NCBI RefSeq assembly: GCF_003589595.1
Contig: NW_020653726.1
Location: 15,732,390-15,796,389 of the forward strand
From: Hyposmocoma kahamanoa
Lineage: Eukaryota > Arthropoda > Insecta > Lepidoptera > Cosmopterigidae
Length of the DNA: 64,000 nucleotides
Direction: 5' to 3'
Shown here: positions 26,101-38,100 of the stretch, piece after piece
How positions within the stretch are numbered: position 1 is the stretch's first letter
Layout: each line of letters opens with the position of its first letter
Notes under the pieces: model-generated
What the model saw: only the letters and a program-made list of their open reading frames with translations
Databases searched by the model: none
What the model was told of the DNA's origin: nothing
Translations under genes and position numbers: made by a program

Positions 26101-29100
26101 AGTTGCGTAGGAAAATTCTTGGCATTTTTATTGCCTCCATAATAAGGTTTATCGATGTACTTTTCTTTTTCTTGTCTGGATTATTTAATTTCTGTGTTTA
26201 CTTTTAACTAAATTTACAATTTATGAGAAGATAAATGTACACTGGCCGTTTCATATAACAATCTTTTTCACCTACCTAAAACATTGTGAAGGGGACTCCT
26301 ACCTCAGGAAAGGTTATAGCTTGTCCGATGTAAGAGCTTGAACTATTCTTGCGCGGTTGGTCAACAATTTTGCTGTACACATTACTCAGTCAGTCAACGC
26401 GACAAGGGTGTAGATATAATAGCTAGGGCCGTAGTCGTCGGAGGCAAAGCACGCGATGTTAGTCGCAAAGAAACATTGCACGTGAGCTACCAAAGTACTG
26501 CTAATGGATTTAATGCTTCCTTACGACTGTTTATATACAAAATGTTAACAATGTCTATACATTGTTAACATTTTGTATATAAACATGCAGACAACTTTTT
26601 GCAAACAAACCATATTTCCAACTTCTTCTTATCGTCTTGATGGCAAACACTATAATGCTTGCCGTCACGTGCCAATCGGCGTAAGGTACTCACAGCTTAT
26701 TGCCCAGTGCTATATTTTATGATACCAAGTACAACTAAGGCCTAACTAAAGATGTTTTGAGAATTTATATATCTCATTTCGTTTCGGAAATACAAAAAAC
26801 GAACTACGGACGATCTGACATCCACAGATCTGAGAACAAGTAGTCTTGCATATGGATCTTTGTTCTACGGATGATTCGGTTGGTTTATGTTGTTAGTAAT
26901 ATAAATAACTCTGTATATGTATAACAATATGCATTAAATTCATTTTTTACACAGAGCGTTTACGCACAGCATACGCTTCGTATTAGTTCCGAATTCGAGA
27001 CAGTACAAATCTAGAAAACTCGGACCGACTTCGCCCGGTAATCGCTTGTGCACTAAGTGCGATTCAAATCCGAGACAATACGAATATCGCTTTTACACGT
27101 ACAGATAAAAAGATCCTGTGACATTTCAAATCGTCATTACTCGGATTCGGAACTGGGGGTCTACTCTCGATCTCCGTCAACAATTACTGTCAAATAAGCA
27201 ATACTTGACCAAAAGAAAAGACGCGTGATGCGAATGAAGCTTCATACTTGATACTTGTCTTTTAATTTTGTCGAATATTACTTATTTGACAGTAATTGTT
27301 TCGGACGGATGTCGGACGGAGATCGTGAGTAGACCCCCTGATACGAATCGGACGTAGTACATATACTCTCTGAACACAATTACGGAAATGATGAAACTAT
27401 AAAAGTCGCCATGACACATGCTTACGTCATAGACAAATATATACACACTGTATATATTTGTGACTACGGTCCAGACATACATACAGACAGACAGATACAC
27501 AGGTAAAGGCTTCAACCCCTCTCATTTCGCATCGGGGATTAAAAAAAACACTGGAGTTTGATAATTTACACTTAATAGATTGTTTGTAATTCTTGTTCAC
27601 TGTGACTTTATCGTATATTTTCCAAATCTCTAGCTACATAGTTGTGGTAGTACTGTAATCTGACTATCTTCCTCCATTCCCAGGATAACTACAATGTGCT
27701 GCACATATCGGCTATGTACTCGCGAGAGGATATTGTCAAGCTACTGCTGGCCAAACGAGGAGTTGACCCTTTTGCCACCGGGGGAGTGAGTATATCAGAA
27801 AATCACTAATTATTCAGTAGGCGACAAAATATAGTTGCTAAAACATGGGACCTGTTAACTAAAAACATCCGGTTTTCTAAGGATAATATTTCAATTTTGA
27901 CGACCATTGTGGTCGAGTAATTTGCACACCGGTTTTTACCTCTGAGGTCCCGGGTTCGATTCCATGTGAGGTCAATGATCCAGTTAATAAAAATCTGCAC
28001 AGTAAGACGTATTTAATTTAAGGTATTTAAGTAAATACCTTAAATTAAAGTAAAAATAGCACCAAATTAATGTTTATTTATAAGAAATGAGCGGGTAAAC
28101 ATTTTTTTTTCTAAAATTCATAATTTTTTACGACAGCGTGCAAAGGTTACTTCATCACACTACATTTGCTAGAGACGGGTATATCGATAAAAGTTTTCGA
28201 TCATAGAATCATTGACTTACAATTATATGGACGTCGGGTCCGCGCTAAAAAGTGTCCGCACTTGTAAGGTGCTAAAATCGTATACAGAGCGCCAAACTCC
28301 GCTTCAGTCTTCATTTGTTCTACTGACAGCGCGATACTGCGATGACATTACAATTTAAATTTCGAATAGGTTGACTTGGGACATTTTTTTCGTGGTTTTT
28401 GTATTAGACCCGTCGTCCATTTATTTGTAAGTCAATGCATAGAATGAATAAATTTATATTGCGTGAATTTTTAAAATTTAATTGTGAATTTGTGTATGTA
28501 TCTACAATCATAGTCGCAATTAAATTATAACATTTATTGCAGAGCCGACAACAAACTCCGGTGCACTTGGTGGCGAGCAGGCAGACAGGCACGGCCACGA
28601 GCATCCTGCGCGCGTTACTCACTGCTGCCGGCAAGGACATACGACTACGACCAGATGGGGTCGGTAAATTTTTGTTGCCGCCAGTTTCTATCGTTTGTTT
28701 TTTTTATAATATCAAGTGGCGGGACGAACAAGGCGGGCACGTGGTGGTAAGCGGGCGCTGAATTATTTTTTTATTGTCCAAGTGGGCGATGCGCGTTTGG
28801 GAACTTATGTTCTACTACTATCTTTCTAACCTCACATACATCAACTACCCTTTTCATACAACTTCTTTTATTCTTGTCACTTCGTGTTGGTTTATAATTG
28901 AAACAACGTTGGATGGATATATTTTCTTATTAAATAACACGTCCATACAATGAATGACAGAGAAGCAAGAGTAATCGTAATGTCAAGATGACATTAGCTT
29001 TTTAATAGCCAAGTGTACATTTACAACGCTTGATACGTTTTGCGTTTACAAAGAATGCTAACACTTCGGCTCCCTGCCTTTTTGAGGACTTCACTGATCT

Positions 29101-32100
29101 GATCAATCTGTAAGTCCTTCTGTGAAGTCTTCTTAAAACCGTTGCATCCATATTCGCATCATAAATCGGTTTGATAATTCTTCTTACATCTATCCACTCT
29201 ACATGCCCCAACCGCATCAACTTTCTTTGCCATTTTCTTATTTTTTCATAATACCAGGTGACGGGACGTACAAGTCGTGCGCCTGGTGGTAAGCGACACG
29301 CTTATCCATAACAATTGCAGTGCCACTCAGAGCTTTAAATCGCAAAGATCTTATGACGGACCAGTTTGTCGCTAATATCATAGTAGAATATTTCATTCAT
29401 ACGTAGCAGCGCGGCTTATAATAATATGTTGACTATTTACTATACTAAGACAGACATTGATAAAATCATTACAAAAATACAGAACAAGACATCACGAGTA
29501 AACATACTGTTGTAGAAGAACTCCATAAACCGGCGAGAATTTTCTTCATCGTGCAACAATAATTAAAGGAATTGATGATTATTTGATGATATGGCAAGCA
29601 GATCTTATTGACGTGAAAAAATATTCTAGTTTTAACAAAGGCTTTAAATATATACTTGTTGTGATTGATACACTTTCTAAGTTTGCATGGACGGTGCAAG
29701 TAAAATCAAAAGCGAAAGATGATATTGTAAAAGCTATGCAGCTAATTTTAAATATTTCGTGTCGGAGTCCTTCTTACTTACAAACAGATTTGGGGAAAGA
29801 GTTTTATAATGCTCCTTTTCAGAAGTTAATAAAAAGTATGGTATTAAACATTGTTCAACATTTTATTTAAATAATTTAAATTTGTCTGTTAAATCATATA
29901 ACAATACTGTACATCGCACTACAAATTTTAAGCCAATGGACGTAAATGAGTCAAATGAACATATTCTCAAATCCAATATCCAAAGTTCACAAATAAAAAA
30001 ATCTCCAAATGCAAAATATCAAGTTGGAGATCCAGGCCCGCCACGTATCTACCGCGTTCGGACGTACACATTCGCATTATAATGAAAGATGCGCGGGATG
30101 CATCGCGAAAATATGCGAATGTGTGTGCGTTTGTACACGGCACGCAGATACATATAGTTTGTATGGAGTTACTATACTTGTCTTATTATACTAAAGCGCA
30201 TTGGCGCACTACATCCGATTCGTGTTCTTTTCGAATCTGAGAAATGACAGTTCGAAATGTCACAGGGATAATTTTATCTCATCGAGTATATAACCAGAAA
30301 TAGAGAAGAAATAAGGGCCATAGATTCCTGGTAACACATTAGCGATATAGCTCTTATAAATATCAACGTTTGTACTGTACTCGTTTGTACTGAAATATAG
30401 ACAGGCCAACTACCTGTTTGTACGTCTCCGTATATTCCAAAAAATATTCTGTATTTATTGTAATAAAGATAATATCTCTAACAATGCCTTGCTGTTCTAT
30501 TCGGTGGTGTGGGAAAAACAGCAAACCATCTAATTACAAAACAAACGGAATCACATTTCATCGGTAATTAAATATTAAATATGTAATTTTGCAATTTTCG
30601 TCCATTATAGCAAAGCTCAAGTTAACTGGTAGATTTGAAGTGAAACAGTTGACGACACCCATTGACGACACCCGTCAATTGTTTCGAACTCGGGCTAGCC
30701 AATCGGAGCACAGTTGTCACAGTAATGAGATGGCAGAATAGTTTTCAAACAAACTAAATGACATTTCGTCTCTATTTCTGATTATATACTCGATGTTTTA
30801 TCTCTAGGTGTATAAGCGATATTCGTATTTTATCGGATTTGAATCGGACTTAGTGCACAAGCGACCTCCGAAGTATCAATCTAGATCAGTTCGCACCATA
30901 GTATCTCAGAAAGGTGTGATATTTATATCCCTATCAGAGATGTAGTGTAGTCAACAGCACTTCTAGCTATATAGTTTTGTTCTTCCCGGCGCAATCAGCC
31001 ATCTGGTATGGAAACCAATATATTTCTGATGTTAAGAGTCAATACTGCCTCAGCTCGAATTTCAATTTTTCCCCATACTAACACGGTTCATTTTGCTTGC
31101 AACAGCAGAGGCACTGGCTTTATTTCAGAATGTATTTTTCTACAAACGAAATTAAAGCGATTTGAAACATGTATATCGTATAGTACCTGTACGCGTTCTA
31201 TTTAGTTCAGTTGATATAAAAATCATTGTTGTAAAACTTCGAGATAAGTTTATAATTTTTTTCTATCGTGAAATTTTCTAGGAACCGTGTTTTCACACCA
31301 TATAGTAATCAGTGTATACCCTCAATTTTACTATATATTTTTTCCAAAGTGATTCATTCAACAATTTCACTATTATGCGGAATCAACCAAAGATATTTGA
31401 GGTTGCATCGACTCTAAAATTAAAGTGGGTATCCTAAAGTAACCTGTTGCGGTTCAAGGTATCCTTGCAGGTCCTCATCCATCAAAAATGTGAAAAACTG
31501 TTATCCGTATTTCTTAAAGTATGCAATAGCTACATGAAAAAGAAGAACGTTTTCATATACGTTATTGTTCTTTTTCTACTCGTTCTTTTTTAATTATTTT
31601 TTCTAGGTTTTCTACTAAACTATTTGACTGCATAAAATGAATACGAAATTACGTATTTTGTCGTACAATTATTAAATTGTGTAGATACTTGAAAATATGT
31701 AATAGACTAACTGTAAATAACAACTTTTATTTAAAAAAACCGACCTCAAAATTTTGCATATCCGCTTTCGCTGTGTTTGTTACATCTATTTGCCAAGTTT
31801 TATTGATATCGGTCAACGGAACGTGGGTGAAATCCAATAAACCGGATTCATCCCCTAATTTGTCTCCCTTAAAAGTGGGATATATTCTTGAAATTTGGAT
31901 GGGACCACTACTGAAGTACCTCTTTTCCAACAAAAAAGAACCATCGAAATCCTTTCACAAAAGTCGACTTATTCGCGTAACATACACACAAAACAAAACA
32001 AAAATATAATCGAATTAGAACATCCTCTTTTTTAAAAATATGTTAAAAAAACGATAGTTCAAACTTTATCTGTTTTGAAAATATCGAACAAGTTCCAAAC

Positions 32101-35100
32101 AATTGCGAATTCCTGGATGCAGAAATAGGACTAGTAGCGCCATCTATGGATCTCATTGCGTACTATGCACACCTTTAACTAACTACCTTCACATAAAAGT
32201 ATGCATAAACCGTATTTCATTAGTATGCGTCTGAAATTAGCATTAAAAGTTGACGTGTCATGACTTCAGGAGCGCAAAACAAATGTCGACCACCTTTGTA
32301 CGCATCGTAGAACTAAATAATAAGCAAAAATATATGCGAAATTGTGACGTTCATTTTCCAGCCACAACATAACGGGAATTTGACGGTAATAAATTTGAAC
32401 TTTATTGTTATTGTCATTGGGATAGCGATTGGCGAATATCGGTAGCGCGAGTATGGAGGGATGCAGCGGCGATCGCGTGCAGCGGTTGTCGCAGTCGCCT
32501 GGCACCGCCATCCGCCGCGATTGAGGAACTACAACCGAAAACACCCTCCACCGCTGCTGTAAACAAAGCCCACTGCCACCCGCCAACAATTGAATAGAGC
32601 TATAAAAACTTCCAAAACTCCAAAACAAGGCGAATCCTCACGTGCCGCTAACACACCAAGCCGAATATTAATTTTCCTAAACTGCGTAACGCCAAGGTTA
32701 ATGTTCTAAGGACATTCCGTTACTGAAACCACCAAGTATATGGCCCACCCCTTCGCGAATAGAAACTAGCTAATTATCCGTCGAGCTTTAGCCCTCGGCA
32801 AACGTCACAACGCGAATTTACAATGCAAATCACTCGCGGAATATTAGTTATAACGTCAGCGCAGAAATTCAAAATTACTAATTTTGTTACAATACGTCTC
32901 AGTCGGTCCTTCGGCACGCCTAGAGGAAGGCACCTTTACCATGTTCTCGTCAATTTCTTCGTATTTCTAAAAATACTAGCTATGGAGGGGCAAGTACGTA
33001 TATTTCGTGAGACTATCGGCGGTAAAGACCAGAATGCATGCATGCATCAAAATTGAGTAAGAACTAACGGGAGTCAATCAATTTTATGTGCTGTCGAACC
33101 GCCTACGAAGATTGCGATTGCAAAAATTGCATACGGTTGTCTGTGGTACCACTATTTGGTGGCATTCGTGCAGTGCCAATCCGCAACTAGCGTGAGTTGG
33201 TGTCTAGCCGCGCTGCCCCGAATGGAATTCAGTGCAGAGACTGAGGGAGTTTCGGCGTCATGTCTGAAAACGACCGCGATGCGCCGCGGAGTGCGAATTT
33301 GAGTGTGCGTTCAAGTACCAGAAGTCCACCTGCCAACCTTCAGGCTAAAGACTTGCAGAAGCTCGAACTCAGCTTCATAGAGCTGAATAAAGAGCGCGCA
33401 CGACAGAAGGAGTGGAAAAAGCTAATTCGCGACATGGTGTTCCAGAGGGGTAAAATCCCGTTGCTGCTGGCGGTGGAGGCGGGCAACCAGAGCATGGTGC
33501 GGGAGCTACTCTCGGCGCAGACCGCAGAACAACTGAAGGTAATCGAGCAAATTGTGTTGATTGTATGATAAGTATATCATATCAGATCTTGTATGTTTCA
33601 CGTAATTATATCGCGTAACCTATTCTAAAAACCTCAAATCAATAACTTTGAATGGATTTTTAAAAGTTTTGCTTCAAATTTTCTTTTGTGTCGTCACGTA
33701 ACACTGACATTTACTTACAGTATATTCGCTATATTTGAACAGTTTCATTCTTGAATGTAACTGATTTTGTGTATATACGTGAGTACATACGAGTATGTTT
33801 GTCGTTGCAAAACGCGCAGGTATTGGTGTAAGCCTGTTAAGATACTTCCATGAAATCTAAAACAATAAGACTGATGTTTAAATCGGAAATTGTAACGTGC
33901 CTGTTAGTGTTGTTCTTATTTCTATCCATAGATAGTCTCGACTAAAGTTAGTAAATACCAAAATGTTCAGGCTAGTACACCGGCTGGTGACACAGCCCTC
34001 CACCTAGCAGCCAGGAGACGTGACGTAGACATGACGCGTATTCTGGTGGACTACGGTGCTTCAGTGGATGCAGTCAATGGCGCGGGGCAAACTCCGTTGC
34101 ACATCGCGGCTGCTGAGGGAGACGAGCCTTTGGTCAAATACTTCTATGGCGTTAGAGCTAATGCTGGTATTGCGGATAACGAAGGTAATTTCATAGAAAA
34201 TAAGAACATAATGTGCGTAGAAGATAGACTTTGTTCCATTATTATTGATGCAACTATCGAACTACACAAAAATTCCTTCGACCTGATTGGGCTCGAACCA
34301 GTGTCTGTTGCCATGCCGTGCCTGGAGTATTTTTTTATAATATCAAGTGACAGGACTAACAAATCGTACGCCTGATGGTAAGCTACACGCCTGTCCGTAA
34401 CAGTTGAAGTGCCACTCAGAGCACCGCGCCCGTCACTCTGAGACATAAGTTGACAAGTCCCATGTGCCTGTAATTTCATCAGCAATTTCAGAAACAGACT
34501 GTATGCGGAAAAAGCAACTCAGTTGTTTTTGATAAAATTCCAGAACGATTGAGCTAGGCCGTTTGATTGTTTTCATGCAGATTGCTTTTTTTGTTAATAA
34601 ATGTCACAAAACCTTTGAAATAAAACTTTTTAGAATACCAAAGAAAATAGAAAGCTTTTTCACGTAGATAGGATGTAGGTTTTTTACGCATCAGCATTCG
34701 CTGATGTGTAAAAAAGCTATATTTAGCCATTGGTCAATGTATTTAGCAGATGTATTGCAGTCACCGTATAAGTAATCACTGTATACAGAATTTTACTACA
34801 TATTCTTTCCAAAGTAATTGATTCAACACCTTCACTGTTATCCAGAATCAACTAACGCCATTTGAGGTTGTATAGACTGTTAACAACATGAACTATTCTT
34901 CATAGAGATTAATGTTCTGTATATAATAAGAAGTAGATACATACGTGTTCTAAATACATTCGTTCCAGATCGGACACCTATGCATCTCGCAGCAGAGAAT
35001 GGGCACGCAACGATCATTGAACTCCTTGCTGACAAGTTCAAAGCATCAATCTTCGAAAGAACAAAAGATGGAAGCACTCTGATGCATATTGCGTCGCTGA

Positions 35101-38100
35101 ATGGACACGCTGATTGTGCTATGATGCTGTTTAAGAAAGGAGTATATCTACATATGCCTAATAAGGTGAGTTCTTAAATAGACATAGTATCTTTATTTCA
35201 TCATTGTTGTAACACATAAGTGCTCATTCATAGGCAGATTCCCCTGAGAAGAATGAGCAAGAAACTCTAGAGGTTGCTCTTTGTAAATATACATTTGAAT
35301 ACATTTATCAATACAATATTTAATTTAAACATCTTGGATTGAGAATACTGAAAGAGCTAAACGGGTAACTACCAAGGATTATTGTCATCCATGTACGCAG
35401 AAGAAGAAGAAGTTGTATGTTGTTTGTTGTTGTTGTTGTACGTTTACTATAAAGTTTTTGCTTCACAATAGTTTTAAACCTTGTAAACGGCAAATTTTGA
35501 AGATCAATTGGAATCGTTGAATGAATTTGAGACTTTGTGAAGACAAGAACAGCTAGTTTCTTTTAATTCTTCGTATTAATGATCTCACCATGAGCCCTGT
35601 AAGGGCATTGCAAAAACAAAATTTAAGATGTTGAATAAAATGAATTATTAACAAATGAGATAGACGACATCTTATTAAATAATAAATGAAATTATAAAAC
35701 AAAAAAAGATTTTATAAATATTTACTATTAATTACAGTTCCCAATGAAATGTGTGGATAGTCAAAACTAAAATCCGTAGTAGTGATCTGTTTAGCTCTTG
35801 CAGATAGTCTCTATCAATGTTTTTTTAATGTAAATATTGTAAATGATAAAATAAGATTATAGATATATATGTATAATTAATTACAGATGATAAATTGTGA
35901 TAAATTTATATAGAAAATGTTTATTTATAACGAGAGTTTCTTACTCCTTCTTATCTTCTTCTTGAATTTACTTTAAGAATGAGTAGTAGAGTTTAGTCAA
36001 AATAGCGATATTAAATATAATTTGCTTACATAGAAATAAAAGTTATTTGGGTTTGAGTTAGAGTTTTCGAATACTAGAATCAGATAATTCTTCCGTTGGA
36101 GTAATGAAAAGGTGTGGCAAAAATATTAAATTGTTTTACTAATTTAAGAATAGTAGAAATGCCATTCCCATACCAAGCTATCAAATTTTATTTGAAGCTA
36201 TCAGCGTAATAGTTGTGTAACCCTCATTACTTTGTTTAACTACAATATTACTTTAAATTGTAATTAAGTACATAATTATCTTATATTGGATGCAATTTTC
36301 ATAAATAAAAATTTTTTTATGATTTTTTTATCCACATATAAACTGTAAACGGTAAGTTGTAAACTCTATTAAAATATAAATCTCGCTGGCAAAGATTCAA
36401 GCAAGCGCAAACTAAACTTAGTCCTTTGTTGTCACTATCAAAAAGGCATTATATTTATTTATTTATATTCGTTTGTTATACAAATACGTACCATTTTATA
36501 CAGTGGTGTTAAGAGCATCGATTAATTTCATAGATGTAGTATTTATGTGGTCTGTGAACCTAACAAATAATGAAATCTCCTGTTAGTAGACAGATAGATA
36601 GATAAAACGTTTATTCAGCACAAATACAAGCATAAACAAACATTATAATCACTTAACAAGGTATAACACAAAAGCACAAGAACATAAATTAATACACTTT
36701 GATAAAAAACATATTTATAGAGAAAAACAAAACTTTAAACTGTTCATATAACTATTAAAAAAGTAAAGGATATTCTTTGGAATAGACGAAATGAAACTAT
36801 ATTTAGTATACATTACGTTTGTTTGAATCGACGTAACGATACTTTTATCAGGGTTATTAAAAGCAGGTTTGTACTAGACACGCAATATGATAAAAATTAA
36901 TATTTAAAAAATGCGTTTGTTTCTTTATTGTTTCATTGACTATTTTAATTCTCTACACGGTAAGGTCCATAGTCCTTGAGAACACCGGAAATAAAAGCAT
37001 TAGTTACAAAATTGTTGTGTGGTTTATTTTGTGAAGCTTAAACTCCTTGGTGGGAATTGGTTTCGTTTGCCGTCTAACTTAATTTTAAGTTTCCATTCCG
37101 TCACCAAACATCAAAGTTACTGAAATGCAAAAAATGGATTGTATATACAAATTTTGCAGGCTGATTTCATATAACATTTCCTTCATATTTACACATAGCC
37201 TTTTGTCTATTCTTAAAGTAATGCACCCAAATTAACACCCTTGATAAGAAATTTCAATTAAATGGAAATTTTGGCCGTCTCCTGAATAATCATTCTTTAT
37301 AAGATAAGAGTTTGAGAAAGTAAGGCATCGTTGTAATGAATAACCACTCGATTGATAGTGCAAATAGATTTATAGATCAGTTCCCCTGACTTCCTAGTAA
37401 CTCTACCACGCATATCGTGACCTGTGTTAGAGTAATGCCATAGTGTAAATAAAATAAGTAGGGTAACTACTTACAGTTGTGAAAAAGTGGCGTGTATGTG
37501 TGCACGTCCGCCACGCGGTTTGTACAGACGCACATATTCGCATAAACTCGCGATACATTCGAGTTGTATAGCGAGTGTTGTCACATGCGGTGTTCGTTAC
37601 AGAACTGAAGCTTTCGCTCGGTGTTTAAAAAATGACGTCAAATAGTAGATGTCTTTATTGTTTTGTTTATGGTGATTTGAACAAGACTTACTGGAAATCC
37701 AAAATTGTTCAGCATTTCATTTCTTTTTCATAATCGTTATAATTATAAAAATATCTATATTAGTACTGAATAATAGAATAATTAAACACGCTAATTTTTA
37801 AAATTATGTTTACAACTTGTACTTACATCTAAAATCTCAAACTGCCTCTGTAGCCAAACGGTTACCATGCTGGTGGCAGACCATGCTGAGATCCCGAGCC
37901 GAGGTTCGTTTCCCGGGCCCGGAGAAATAATTATTTCTATGGCGTATATTTATTTACCTCGTGAGTTTGGGTGTAATTTCTGGTTATCTATGTGTGTATC
38001 CATAACAACCGCGACACAGGGTTTCCCTAGTGAGTGCTATGAGTGTGTGCGTTGAAAAAATGTGACAATGTTGCTCTCCGAGCGAAATGTAGTCATTGAT

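Larger units (their letters stand above)
20199..27683 (+). other. nompC: nompC intron 1 (7.5 kb)
   Basis: gtatgt ... cag. Holds repeats (22560-22735, 24219-24652, a SINE at 24645, DR-A at 25432, foldback at 27155) and a 27-bp hairpin. No further exon fits between E1 and E2, which abut in the protein. Confidence 0.85.
28660..33445 (+). other. nompC: nompC intron 3 (4.8 kb)
   Basis: gtcggt ... cag. Contains DR-A fragments (28705-28758, 29248-29350), a Maverick-type integrase relic, a palindromic insertion at 30040-30180, a MITE at 30280-30795 and the candidate internal promoter and alternative first exon. Confidence 0.85.

Noticed and set aside
32266..32628. Minus-strand frame of 120 codons
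   Set aside because: No recognisable similarity; it overlaps a CpG-rich block that is a better candidate for a regulatory region.
34680..34715. Hairpin followed by an A-run, resembling a bacterial terminator
   Set aside because: It is inside an insect intron; it has one mismatch and is better seen as another short palindrome.
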